NCBI GenBank assembly: GCA_937138495.1
Contig: CAKZPE010000067.1
Span: 1 to 39,587, forward strand
From: an uncultured Oceanospirillaceae bacterium
Lineage (GTDB): Bacteria > Pseudomonadota > Gammaproteobacteria > Pseudomonadales > Balneatricaceae
Length of the DNA stretch: 39,587 bases
Direction: 5' to 3'
This document shows positions 16,170 through 24,951 of the stretch, one piece after another; positions within the stretch are counted from its first letter, which is position 1; each line of letters starts with the position of its first letter. Below the pieces are notes generated by a model. The model was given only the letters and a program-made list of their open reading frames with translations. It was not told where the DNA came from and ran no database searches. The translations under genes and the position numbers were made by a program.

Positions 16170-16586
16170 ATGATTATGTTCTATACATCGAATGAGGCAG
16201 AACTCTTTTTCCCTCCCGAGCTTGTACAAGAAGGGATTTCCTGTTGGCAAAATGTTTGGCATAACACTTGCTTACCTTGGCTGCAGATTTCTTTCGTTAT
16301 CAACTGCCAGAATGACGAATCCATCAATCGCATAATGATGACTCCAAGAGTTGAAGATCTGCTGGAACTGTCTAATCATCCAGATATTGCAGTTATAGAA
16401 GTAAATTTAGTAACACCAGGAAGCATTAATAAATCAGGTAGGTGGAAGTTGGATATTTTGCATTCTATTTGGGTAAAAAAAAATAAGTATTCTGTTTATG
16501 GCTATATGCTAGACAGCGATGAGTTTGTGAGCGAGCTTCCGAATGACGAAGCAGTAATTTCAGAGTACAGGTTGCTCTGGGAATAA
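16170..16586 (+). CDS. Unrecognised protein, 138 residues
   Basis: I do not recognise a family. It is soluble, acidic and rich in Trp and aromatics, with no signal peptide and no membrane helix. It alternates helix (SNEAELFFPPELVQEGISCWQNVWHN), strand (WLQISFVINCQ), helix (VEDLLELSNHPDIAVIEVNLV) and a Trp-containing C-terminal part (RWKLDILHSIWVKKNKYSVYGYMLDSDEF), suggesting a small alpha/beta fold. The ATG at 16170 has only a weak GGTGA before it; the second Met, two codons on, is an alternative. Divergent from the XRE regulator and alone, so it may be what that regulator controls. Typical of island accessory genes. Confidence 0.6.
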   Translation: MIMFYTSNEAELFFPPELVQEGISCWQNVWHNTCLPWLQISFVINCQNDESINRIMMTPRVEDLLELSNHPDIAVIEVNLVTPGSINKSGRWKLDILHSIWVKKNKYSVYGYMLDSDEFVSELPNDEAVISEYRLLWE

Positions 16587-16827
16587 TATAAAACTAAAGT
16601 TGAAGGTTCAGAATATAGTTAACATCCATATGTCAGGCCTTTATTGTAGCCGTGTTTTCGTAACCCATTCAAGACTCTTGTTTAGAAAGTCAGCTACATA
16701 TTGTGCTTATTGTTTATCTAAGCACTGTAGTAATTCATATAAGTCATGTCAGGCAAGAAATAAATCAATCAAGCTAGAGTTGATTCTAAAGCGGATAGTC
16801 AAGAAACAAAAAAAGCCGCTCAAATGA

Positions 16828-17030
16828 GCAGCCTTCTAAACTGGTAGATTGAGAAGTCTACCTAACACCTTACTGGGCTTAGTTCGGATACATATACACT
16901 CTAATACTAATCTGCTAGAGATTCAAACAGTATTATATGTAGAAGGCGGGAGTTAATCTTACAGACAATCTCTGCTTTCGAAACAGATCTTGTACTGGTT
17001 TTAGCGTGAACCGAGTGATCAGCTTTGTGC
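16828..17030. other. Degenerate AT-rich stretch, no gene seen
   Basis: No supportable frame. It lies between the unknown gene and the IS3 relic and probably holds decayed insertion-sequence or ABC-transporter DNA. A short hairpin GCTCA-AA-TGAGC lies just before it, near 16818. Confidence 0.3.
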
Positions 17031-17141
17031 CAAAAGGTGACATTGTTGTTCGATCACATTGAAATGTTTTATAACTCAATTAGGAGGCATGTCTACACTA
17101 AAAACCTGTCTCTAATCGACTTTTTGAAAATCAGCAGTTAA
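17031..17141 (+). pseudogene. C-terminal relic of an IS3-family transposase (OrfB)
   Basis: In one frame this reads TLLFDHIEMFYNSIRRHVYT, then KNLSLIDFLKISS and a stop at 17139-17141. The block IEMFYNxxRRH...N-S is the conserved C-terminal end of IS3-family integrase-type transposases (usually YIEMFYNPxRRHGYN.. .SP). No start, no DDE residues and no upstream coding sequence remain, so it is a fragment. It abuts the 3' end of the ABC-transporter gene and probably marks the event that truncated it. Confidence 0.75.
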
Positions 17142-17180
17142 GCAACTAGTAGAGTTGTCTACGATAAGCTGGTTGATTCA

Positions 17181-18350
17181 CTAAAATGGAGTCTTTATAG
17201 ATCTCGTATAACTGATCATAGCCGAATAACGTGTTCTAGCATCTTGTAAAGATTGATAATATTGAAAAAGTTCACGTATTGCTGAAGCTAAGTCCTTATA
17301 AGAAGCAAGAGATGCTACGAGAGCACCTAGTGATAATTTCCCCTCAATTACCAAATATCCACCAACAGTATAAAAAAAGAATGGTGTTAGGTTCATAATA
17401 AAATTATTTAAAGATTTCATTATAAACTTTGTTTTAAATAATTTTAATCGCAAAAAATATAGCTTATTGAACGATAAGCGTATCAGTCTTTGTCCAGTAT
17501 TAATTTTATTGTCTTTTTCCTTAACTATCTGTTCATTTAAAAATCGAACTTCTTGTAACCTTTCGTATACTAAAGCATTAATTCTGCGTTGAAAAATTGG
17601 AATAACGATCAACTGAACTGGTAATAACGCAATAACAGCAGCTCCCAAAGCTACATTTTGTAAGAGCATAAAAGTTATGATCGTCAAAACTGTACCCCCC
17701 TGAATTAAAGGTACCGCAACCGAATCCCCTGAAAATGCACATATTGGCTCAACCTCCTGTAAGATAACAGGAGCTAAATGCTCTGACCTTTTATCTTTAT
17801 CACTGCGTCGATGTAAACTAAAAATCATTAGCCTAAGTCTTTTTATTAATCCCTCACTGATACTCCCTTTGTAAAAATTCAAAATAAACTTAAGACCACC
17901 ATTTGCAGCAAGCGATATTAAATAAAGACCACACAAAAAGAATAGAAAATTAATTTGGGACAAGGACAAGAAAGTAGTACTCTGATCGTAACTATCACCA
18001 TCCAATGCATTGTTTATTATTTGCTTTGGCAATTCTAAAGTAGCATAAGTTACAGGTAATATTAACAATGCACCAAGAGCGATATATGCCTGTTGTTTAT
18101 ACGTATACTTTTTAATAAGCAGAGTTATTCTTCCAGGAAGATTTAAATTACAAACTTTTGAATTAAAAGAATAATTTCTTCTCTCTACTAATTCCCTGTT
18201 TATAGCACTATATATATATGTAACCGCCAAAATTAATAGCGTTAGAGGTGTGACTACTAATATAAAATGAATAATAACATGCAGCCAATGATGATCATGA
18301 TCAAAGAACAACAGTGTCAGCTGGCTACTTAAAGAGTGTATTTTATCCAT
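17181..18350 (-). pseudogene. ABC exporter transmembrane domain, ATPase domain missing
   Basis: 389 residues with ~6 membrane helices (near 20-45, 90-108, 130-155, 222-240, 245-262, 325-345). The ABC_membrane core is recognisable: ...LNFYKGSISEGLIKRLRLMIFSLHRRS, GDSVAVPLIQGGTVLTIITFMLL, SLGALVASLASYKDLASAIRELFQYYQSLQDARTRYSAM. In full-length exporters this last segment leads into the nucleotide-binding domain. Here the frame ends about 20 residues later with no Walker A, signature or Walker B motif, and an IS3 relic lies immediately beyond. I infer truncation, although a separate ATPase partner elsewhere cannot be excluded. Codons are very AT-rich. Confidence 0.7.
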
Positions 18351-18454
18351 TTATTTACTTGATTGCCTTCTTCTTAAAAGCATTAAAATTCAAAGAGTTG
18401 TGAAGTGCAAAATCACATGTTTAAATTGTAACCAGTACTTCACCTAAAAAACTT

Positions 18455-19024
18455 TTAATGATGTCCGCTAGAACTCTTTCCCCTTGCAGTTATAACTTGA
18501 TACTGCTCTTCAGTCAGCTCTGGTAACCGTTTTATGAAAGCAACCATATTCCAGATTCTTTCATCATCATGACCTGGTGCCCAGGCAGGCATTCCTGATG
18601 CTTTAATCCCGTGCTTGATTATCCAAAAATTTCTTTGGTAATAAGCTGTCTCATCAGACATATTAAAGGTTAACTTAGTTAAAGCAGGAGGACTTGGATA
18701 AAGCCCTAATGTGAAATCAGTTTCATTAGTACCCGGTTTTAGATGACATCCAGCGCACATATCATTGTAATCGGCACCGCCTTTCAGTAAACGTTTAGGT
18801 TCATTTAAATCTGTAGGTACCTGAATATCACCAGATGCTCTGGCTATTGAGCTTTCACGTAGAGTCTCTAATGCCCAAGTAGTTACATCATAGTGGGGAT
18901 CATCAGCACCCATTGAATATAGACCTGAGTAAAGGAAAGCGATCGCCGTAATAAAAAGTGTAACTAAAGTAATTATCAGATGTTTGAAGTATGATGTCTG
19001 CTTAATAAACTTCATTATATTCAC
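18455..19024 (-). CDS. Membrane-anchored c-type cytochrome of the copper locus
   Basis: 189 residues. The N-terminal membrane anchor (residues ~14-35, LIITLVTLFITAIAFLYSGLYS) is followed by a periplasmic domain with one heme site CAGCH (Cys90, Cys93, His94) and a probable Met145 axial ligand (SGMPAWAPGH). Such cytochromes are often found with CopA-type multicopper oxidases and may pass electrons to or from Cu(I)/Cu(II). It ends the copA-copB-(Met/His-rich)-cytochrome c operon. The start may be the second Met (residue 4). Confidence 0.88.
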   Translation of the reverse strand: MNIMKFIKQTSYFKHLIITLVTLFITAIAFLYSGLYSMGADDPHYDVTTWALETLRESSIARASGDIQVPTDLNEPKRLLKGGADYNDMCAGCHLKPGTNETDFTLGLYPSPPALTKLTFNMSDETAYYQRNFWIIKHGIKASGMPAWAPGHDDERIWNMVAFIKRLPELTEEQYQVITARGKSSSGHH

Positions 19025-19078
19025 CCTAATTAAAAACTAGCCCCATATCGTGAAGACAATAAGGGGCAGAAAAAGCCT

Positions 19079-19366
19079 CTAGTGATGATCGTCCTGATCA
19101 GAATGTTTTTTCTTGCCTTCATCACCATGAGAGTCTGATTTATTATTTTCTGGATGGTGATCGTTCATTTTATCCTTACACTGTTCCATCATCGCTACCA
19201 TTACCGGATCACTCATATTCATTTTACTGTGGTCCATTCCTTTCATAGCTTCACAGTTTGGATCTTCAGCATTTTCCATATGTTCTGCTTCACTATGAGC
19301 CTGAACAGTCATCACTGAAAAAACTAAAGGTAACGCAATTAAAGACATGTAAAACTTTTTATTCAT
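19079..19366 (-). CDS. Small periplasmic His/Met-rich metal-binding protein
   Basis: 95 residues. A signal peptide (MNKKFYMSLIALPLVFSVMTVQA) precedes a mature region unusually rich in His, Met, Asp and Glu: AHSEAEHMENAEDPNCEAMKGMDHSKMNMS and a His/Asp/Lys-rich tail ending DDHH. There are two Cys (NCEAMKG, EQCKDKM). This is a copper or silver sponge type of composition. It sits 38 bp after copB and 54 bp before the cytochrome gene on the same strand, so it is a structural part of the copper operon, probably buffering periplasmic Cu. Confidence 0.82.
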   Translation of the reverse strand: MNKKFYMSLIALPLVFSVMTVQAHSEAEHMENAEDPNCEAMKGMDHSKMNMSDPVMVAMMEQCKDKMNDHHPENNKSDSHGDEGKKKHSDQDDHH

Positions 19367-19404
19367 AATTCAATCCTAAAAGAAGTTATCGTTCTTATTT
19401 ATTT

Positions 19405-20256
19405 TCAAAACCAGAATTTAATACCAACCAGGTATTGAGTATCCTGAACCGACTCACCCTCACTTCTCGCAAAGTCAGCTGTTTTACCAAACTTATCAGT
19501 CCACTCAATACCTATATAGGGAGCAAACTGGCGGGTAATTTCATAACGCAGGCGAAGCCCTAAAGCTGCTTGTGAAAGACCAGAGCCAATCCCATTTATT
19601 TCATCATCTTTGCCATAGAAACTAAGTTCAGCACGCGGCTGTAAAACCAACTTCTGAGTCAGTAACAGTTCATACTCAGCTTCCACTGAAAACGCAGTAC
19701 GGCCGTTGTCGCCTAAATAGGCAGTCATATCTACTTCAAACCAATATGGTGCGAGACCCTGCATGCCTGCTGCTAACCATTGCCGATCTTTTCCCTCACG
19801 AGACTGATCGACTCTGATACCTAACTGTGTATCAAAATATGCGTTATATGCATGGCTCCACAAAACATCGGTTTCGCTCTCCTGAAGACGACCATCTTCA
19901 ATTTCACCTTCCGACTTTATGTAAAGTCGGTCATATGTTGTTCCATACCATCCCTGTACATCGAAAACCCCAGTTTCACTATCGGTATCGTATTCAAACC
20001 GATCACCAATAAATGCCCAAAACTTATGCTCGTCCGCTAGTTTTAACTGGCGCTCTTCTTGCGAATAAGGACCACTTTCAAAAGTAAAACCATCTGAATA
20101 AGCGTGAGGATCTCGGGCATCCGGAGGAGCACTTCCTCCCTGGGGTTGCCCAATACCTGTTTCAGCTGAGAAGGCGACACTGGATAAAGTTGTTACAGCT
20201 AAAGCAAGAACTGCTTTATGAAAATTGTGCTTTAGTTCGACCATTGACAAATTCAT
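19405..20256 (-). CDS. copB: Copper resistance outer-membrane protein CopB
   Basis: 283 residues. A signal peptide ends near VAFSA. The mature protein shows CopB family blocks (AYSDGFTFESGPY, WAFIGDRFEY, GWYGTTYDRLYIKSEGE, DVLWSHAYNAYFDTQLGIRVD, YWFEVDMTAYLG, LGLRLRYEITRQFAPYIGIEWTDKFG) and ends in aromatic F (VGIKFWF), as outer-membrane beta-barrels do. It sequesters or exports copper at the outer membrane. The ATG at 20256 is chosen: it overlaps the copA stop by ATGA, giving translational coupling. A longer upstream in-frame start would run into the copA C-terminus. Confidence 0.95.
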   Translation of the reverse strand: MNLSMVELKHNFHKAVLALAVTTLSSVAFSAETGIGQPQGGSAPPDARDPHAYSDGFTFESGPYSQEERQLKLADEHKFWAFIGDRFEYDTDSETGVFDVQGWYGTTYDRLYIKSEGEIEDGRLQESETDVLWSHAYNAYFDTQLGIRVDQSREGKDRQWLAAGMQGLAPYWFEVDMTAYLGDNGRTAFSVEAEYELLLTQKLVLQPRAELSFYGKDDEINGIGSGLSQAALGLRLRYEITRQFAPYIGIEWTDKFGKTADFARSEGESVQDTQYLVGIKFWF

Positions 20257-22139
20257 GATACGACCACCTGGCGGAACATACCCGCGTCCATATGAAAGAG
20301 AAGATGGCAATGCCATGCCCAGCGACCTAAATCATGAGGCGTTGTCAGAAAGCTGATCCGTTGAGCTGGTTGCACAGAAATAGTATGGCGACGAACTAAA
20401 AGCTCACCTTCGGGAGATTCGAGATCGCTCCACATACCATGTAAATGCATTGGATGGGTCATCATTGTGTCATTTTGCAAAATAACCCGAATGCGTTCGC
20501 CCTGCTTCATGTATATAGGTGTGCTTTTGCCAAATTCGAGGCCATCAATTGACCAGCTATAGCGTTCCATATTGCCAGTTAAATGAAGCTCGATTTCTCT
20601 GGTAGGCACCCGATTATCATCCAAAATTCCATCTACGGATCTAAGATCAGAAAAAGTAAGAACTCTTCGATTATTATTTCTCAGCCCAATTCCTGGATCA
20701 TCTAAATTAGTGCGGGGCATATCTACACGCATATCGACAGAAGGACCATACTCAGTACTCGCATGCCGGACTTTCTGTGAAGGAACTGCCAGCGACGATG
20801 AACTTCCCTTCATTGAGTGCCCCATCGCACTATGATCCATCTTTGCTGCATCTGATTTCATGTTATGGCCCATTGCACTATGATCCATCTTAGCGGCAGC
20901 TGGCTTCATGCTATGGCCCATAGCATTATGATCCATCCCGGCTGTATCCGACTTCATGTCATGACCCATACCGTGCCCCATCGCACTATGATCCATTGCT
21001 CCCATCATGTCTGACATTTCAAGCCATTGAGCGGAATCAAGCTCTGGAATCTGAGCAGTTACAGCTTCATTAACAGCCAGTGTTCCTCGTGCATACCCAG
21101 ATCGATCCATACTTTGCGCAAAGATCGTGTAAGCATCATTTTTGGGTTCAACAATTACATCGTATGTTTCACCCGGACCAAAACGGAACTCATCTACATC
21201 GACTGGTTTTATATTTTGCCCATCAGCCTGAACAACTTTTAAAGATAAGCCCGGTATCCGTACATCAAAGAAACTGTTACTTGATCCATTAATAAAACGT
21301 AAGCGAACCTTTTCACCTTGCTTAAACAGAGCACGCCAATCACCAGCTGGTGTTATGCCATTCATCAAGAAGGTAAAAGTTTCAGCTGATAGGTCAGCAA
21401 GATCAGTTGGATTCATACGCATCTGATTCCACATCCGTCGCTTTGCCAAAGCTCCGGAAGCTCCCATTGTGGAAACATCGTCAATGAAATCACCAACCAC
21501 AGGCTGGTTAAAATTGTAGATATCACTCTGGACTTTGAGCTTAGAAAAAACAGACATAGGATCTTCATCTGTCCAGTCTGAAAGCACTATGATTTGTTCC
21601 TGATCGGAAGCAATTGGATCTGCTTCCCAAGGATCTATAATCAATGCTCCATACATCCCTGTCATTTCCTGAAATCCACTGTGTGAGTGATACCAATAGG
21701 TACCGCTCTGCTTTAAAGTGAATTGATACACAAACGTCTCACCAGGCTCTATTCCACTGAAACTAACACCCGGTACGCCGTCCATCTCAAAGGGAAGAAT
21801 GATTCCATGCCAATGGATTGAAGTAGCTACTTTAAGACGGTTCGTTACACGGATCGTGACTTCGTCGCCTTCACGAAAACGTAATGTCGGGGCTGGAATT
21901 GATCCATTTATAGTCGTTGCTATACGGGTAACGCCCGTAAAATTAACAGGCATCTCTTCTACAACTAAATCAACCACATTACCGCTTAATACGGGCGCTG
22001 ATCCTAGCTGTGCATTTCCAACATTAGCCTGAAGCACGTTTGGCATTGCAGATAACAAGCCACCTGCTGCCAAACCTTTAACGAAAAGCCTGCGAGAAAA
22101 AGATTTCTGGAAAGCTGGCATTGATTTATCGGGTTTCAT
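20253..22139 (-). CDS. copA: Periplasmic multicopper oxidase CopA (copper resistance)
   Basis: 628 residues. Twin-arginine signal at the N-terminus (SRRLFVKGLAAGG; Arg16-Arg17), so it is exported folded. Copper sites are all present: HWHG at 109-112, HSHSG at 151-155, HPMHLHG at 562-568 and HCHLLFHMDAGM at 610-621 (types 1, 2 and 3). Between them (about residues 380-450) lies a Met/His-rich segment made of repeated MDHSAMGHxMK units, expected to bind Cu(I). It oxidises Cu(I) to the less toxic Cu(II) in the periplasm. First gene of the copA-copB-small protein-cytochrome c operon, divergent from copRS with a CopR-like box between them. Confidence 0.97.
   Translation of the reverse strand: MKPDKSMPAFQKSFSRRLFVKGLAAGGLLSAMPNVLQANVGNAQLGSAPVLSGNVVDLVVEEMPVNFTGVTRIATTINGSIPAPTLRFREGDEVTIRVTNRLKVATSIHWHGIILPFEMDGVPGVSFSGIEPGETFVYQFTLKQSGTYWYHSHSGFQEMTGMYGALIIDPWEADPIASDQEQIIVLSDWTDEDPMSVFSKLKVQSDIYNFNQPVVGDFIDDVSTMGASGALAKRRMWNQMRMNPTDLADLSAETFTFLMNGITPAGDWRALFKQGEKVRLRFINGSSNSFFDVRIPGLSLKVVQADGQNIKPVDVDEFRFGPGETYDVIVEPKNDAYTIFAQSMDRSGYARGTLAVNEAVTAQIPELDSAQWLEMSDMMGAMDHSAMGHGMGHDMKSDTAGMDHNAMGHSMKPAAAKMDHSAMGHNMKSDAAKMDHSAMGHSMKGSSSSLAVPSQKVRHASTEYGPSVDMRVDMPRTNLDDPGIGLRNNNRRVLTFSDLRSVDGILDDNRVPTREIELHLTGNMERYSWSIDGLEFGKSTPIYMKQGERIRVILQNDTMMTHPMHLHGMWSDLESPEGELLVRRHTISVQPAQRISFLTTPHDLGRWAWHCHLLFHMDAGMFRQVVVS
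20805..20995 (-). repeat. In-frame tandem repeats coding the CopA Met/His region
   Basis: Imperfect repeats of ~45-60 bp coding MDHSAMGHxMK-type units, four to five copies. Near-identical DNA pieces (for example GCACTATGATCCAT on the plus strand) recur, so copy number may change by slippage or recombination. Confidence 0.75.
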
Positions 22140-22260
22140 TTTCTTTTTTTCTCCAACGTACCCTTTAATAAAGCATCGAACACATGCTTAAAAATTTCTT
22201 AATCTATAACTTTCAATAAACATCTTAGTCGCACGTAATTTACTCAAGCATGACCGACAC

Positions 22261-22276
22261 ATTACAAAGCTGTAAT
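22261..22276. promoter_or_regulatory. CopR-box-like inverted repeat ATTACA-N4-TGTAAT
   Basis: Perfect 6-bp arms with a 4-bp spacer in the copA/copR divergent region, 27 bp upstream of a TATAAT -10 (22304-22309) that faces copR and lacks a good -35. This is the layout of an activator-dependent promoter. Copper-responsive OmpR-type regulators use similar TTACA/TGTAA dyads. Confidence 0.7.
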
Positions 22277-22345
22277 CTAAGAATTTAGACAAAGCAATTG
22301 ATATATAATGGCTCTATCAGGAAGGGCTAAGAAGGAGACATCAGA

Positions 22346-23026
22346 GTGCGACTGCTAATAGTCGAGGACCAGGAGAAGATTGGTGATTACATACGCCAAG
22401 GATTATCAGAGGCAGGCTTCACGGTCAGCTTAGCCCGAACAGGACTTGACGGTTACCATTTAGCTGTATCGGAACAATTCGATCTGATCATTCTGGATGT
22501 CATGCTGCCAGACGTTGACGGCTGGTTCATTCTGAAGTCTTTCAGAGAAGCGGGCCACAATACTCCTATACTCTTTCTGACAGCACTAGACAGTGTGGAC
22601 GACAAGGTAAAAGGTCTGGAGTTAGGCGCTGATGATTATCTTGTTAAACCTTTTGCATTCGCAGAGCTTCTTGCACGAATCCGAACCTTGCTAAGGCGTG
22701 GCACTTCCGCACAAGTTTCAAATCAAATTAGCATTGCAGATCTGACACTTGACCTACCCAAAAGACGAGTAACCAGAAATGGGAAAAAAATAACACTAAG
22801 CCAAAAAGAATTTTCCTTATTGGAGTTCCTAGTCCGACGACAAGGAGAGGTACTGACGCGTACTCTGATTGCTTCTGAAGTTTGGGATATGAACTTTAGC
22901 AGCGATACAAATGTTATAGATGTAGCTATACGCAGATTACGTTCCAAGATTGATGACGATTTTGCACCTAAACTCATTCATACAATCAGAGGTATGGGCT
23001 ATAAGGTTGAAGTGGAAGATGAATAA
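22346..23026 (+). CDS. copR: Copper-responsive OmpR-family response regulator CopR
   Basis: 226 residues from a GTG with AAGGAG upstream. The receiver domain has the acidic pocket VEDQ (Glu7, Asp8), phospho-acceptor Asp51 (LIILDVMLPD) and Lys101 (DYLVKPF). The C-terminal winged helix is OmpR/PhoB type (FSLLEFLVRRQGEVLTR, NVIDVAIRRLRSKID, HTIRGMGYKVE). Context with copA and a heavy-metal-type sensor kinase identifies it as the CopR/CusR branch. It likely activates the divergent copA operon and itself through the nearby box. Its stop overlaps the copS start by 8 bp. Confidence 0.94.
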   Translation: MRLLIVEDQEKIGDYIRQGLSEAGFTVSLARTGLDGYHLAVSEQFDLIILDVMLPDVDGWFILKSFREAGHNTPILFLTALDSVDDKVKGLELGADDYLVKPFAFAELLARIRTLLRRGTSAQVSNQISIADLTLDLPKRRVTRNGKKITLSQKEFSLLEFLVRRQGEVLTRTLIASEVWDMNFSSDTNVIDVAIRRLRSKIDDDFAPKLIHTIRGMGYKVEVEDE

Positions 23027-24410
23027 TACTACCCGTCCTATATCTCTTACACTTCGCACATTAATTTTCGCAAGTATAGCAATCAGTGTAAGTCTGTTAG
23101 TTACCGCCTTGTTAATAATGTCATCGGTACGCTATCACTTTATTGAGCAAGATATAGATGAACTCAAAGTTATTAAAAAGTCAATTGATAGTGTCCTAAA
23201 ACAAAATCAAGACCCCAATAAACTAACCAATTCACTAATGCATGCAGTCTCAGGACATCATAGCGTTTACTACAGAGTTGAAAGTGAAAATAGTAATTTT
23301 ACTTTTGATTCTAGTGAGATAAGTTTTCATCAAAACTCAACGCATTTATCACCAAGTAATACAACTCAGAGTGAAGATTTACATGTCTGGAATTATAATG
23401 ACATAACACTTCGAGGGATTGTGACGAAAGTAAAGATAGACGATACATCTTATCGGGTTACTATAGCTACTGATATGGAACTTCACCTCGGTTTTCTCAA
23501 GAAACTAAAACGAAGTTTATGGTTTGTTATGATTGGTACAGGCATAGCTACAATTTTCATGACATGGTTTGGCATTCGGCGAGGGCTCATACCTCTTAGA
23601 AAGCTAAGTAACAACATGAGCAAAGTAAAAGCCAATCACCTTAACTTAAGTATTGATATTGATACGATTCCTATTGAATTACAAGAGCTTACAGAGTCAT
23701 TCAATCTAATGATTACCCGCCTGGAAGAAGGCGTTGAGCGCTTGACTCACTTTTCTTCTGATATTGCACATGAGCTAAGAACGCCCTTAACAAATCTGAC
23801 TACTCAAATCCAAGTCACACTTAGCAAGCCAAGAAGCTCAGATACTTATTTAGATTTGCTGTATTCCAATCTTGAAGAACTGAACCGCTTAAACAAGATG
23901 GTTAATGAAATGCTATGGCTAGCTAAAAGTGATAACGAGCTAGTTAATCTAAATACTGAATGCTTAAATTTGCTGAGAGAAACAGAAGAAATTTGTGACT
24001 TCTATTCTGTGTTAGCAGAAGATAAAAATATAACTATTAATATTACTGGTGATTCAATTTTTGTTTTTGGTGATAAATTACTACTAAAGCAAGCCATATC
24101 CAATCTTTTATCTAACGCCATTAGCTACTCACCGCCAGAAGAAAGCATTTCGATTAAAATAGAAAACAATGAAGAAAATATTGCAAAAATACAGATTTCA
24201 AATACAAGCTACTGTGTTTCCAATAATGATATAAACAAACTATTCAATAAATTCTATCGAGTATCATCTGACTCAAATGAAAATAAGCAAGGTGCCGGGC
24301 TAGGACTTTCTATAACCAGATCTATTTTTAAAATACATGATGGAAACATTGAAGCATCATTAAAAAACAACACTATAACTTTTGAAGCTAAAATTCCAAA
24401 AAGCAGATAA
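23019..24410 (+). CDS. copS: Heavy-metal sensor histidine kinase CopS
   Basis: 463 residues. Two membrane helices (about 12-36 and 167-183) bracket a periplasmic sensor loop of ~130 residues; HAMP follows (FGIRRGLIPLRKLS). The H-box is SSDIAHELRTPLTNL with phospho-His251, and the ATP-binding domain has the N-box NLLSNAISYSPP and GAGLGLSI at 425-432. The G1 region that should read like DxGxG or NPGxxI is NTSYCVSNNDI, with no glycine, an oddity for a kinase. The start at 23019 overlaps copR by 8 bp. Codons are strongly AT-rich, more so than in copR. It senses periplasmic copper and phosphorylates CopR. Confidence 0.92.
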   Translation: MNNTTRPISLTLRTLIFASIAISVSLLVTALLIMSSVRYHFIEQDIDELKVIKKSIDSVLKQNQDPNKLTNSLMHAVSGHHSVYYRVESENSNFTFDSSEISFHQNSTHLSPSNTTQSEDLHVWNYNDITLRGIVTKVKIDDTSYRVTIATDMELHLGFLKKLKRSLWFVMIGTGIATIFMTWFGIRRGLIPLRKLSNNMSKVKANHLNLSIDIDTIPIELQELTESFNLMITRLEEGVERLTHFSSDIAHELRTPLTNLTTQIQVTLSKPRSSDTYLDLLYSNLEELNRLNKMVNEMLWLAKSDNELVNLNTECLNLLRETEEICDFYSVLAEDKNITINITGDSIFVFGDKLLLKQAISNLLSNAISYSPPEESISIKIENNEENIAKIQISNTSYCVSNNDINKLFNKFYRVSSDSNENKQGAGLGLSITRSIFKIHDGNIEASLKNNTITFEAKIPKSR

Positions 24411-24446
24411 AATCTGCCTTAACAAACTTAATAAACGCCAAATAAA

Positions 24447-24872
24447 ATGATTAAAAATATAATAGTTTTACTAACATTAAGCATTGCCTTGTCTGGATGC
24501 TTAGATAACGAGCCTAAAATTGAAGGTCGTTGGTATACACAAGCACAAGTCAATCAGGGACAGGAAATATACACTACGAACTGTGCCGTTTGTCACGGCT
24601 CTGCTGCACAGGGAACAAAGGAATGGAACAAACCCTTACCTGATGGTAAATACCCACCACCGCCGCTAAATGGTACTGCACATGCCTGGCATCACCCTCT
24701 GAAGGGATTGAAAACATCTATCAGGGAGGGCGGTGTAAAACTAGGAGGCTCTATGCCTGCTTTTAAAGATAAACTTAGCGAAGACCAACAGGAAGCCGTA
24801 ATAGCGTTCTTCCAAAATAAATGGCCTCCTCAAATCTATAACGCCTGGCTAGAACGAGGCGGGTTACGCTGA
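24447..24872 (+). CDS. c-type cytochrome lipoprotein
   Basis: 141 residues. Lipoprotein signal with lipobox LSGC (Cys18), so it is tethered to a membrane facing the periplasm. Single heme site CAVCH (Cys46, Cys49, His50) and a likely axial Met103 (GGSMPAFKDKLSEDQ), the standard class I cytochrome c ending. It lies 36 bp after copS on the same strand and is probably in the copRS transcript. A second cytochrome c occurs at the end of the copA operon, so both arms of the locus carry an electron carrier. Confidence 0.9.
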   Translation: MIKNIIVLLTLSIALSGCLDNEPKIEGRWYTQAQVNQGQEIYTTNCAVCHGSAAQGTKEWNKPLPDGKYPPPPLNGTAHAWHHPLKGLKTSIREGGVKLGGSMPAFKDKLSEDQQEAVIAFFQNKWPPQIYNAWLERGGLR

Positions 24873-24951
24873 CCCCTGTAATGTATAAATTTTACTTTAG
24901 AAGTAACGTATCTCTAATTAATACTCTCTCTTCGCTGTTGGAGAAGCTTTA

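Noticed and set aside
16600..16827. 75-codon plus-strand frame after the unknown gene
   Set aside because: Composition (many Ser, Cys, Lys), no ribosome site, and no domain; it looks like chance in AT-rich DNA.
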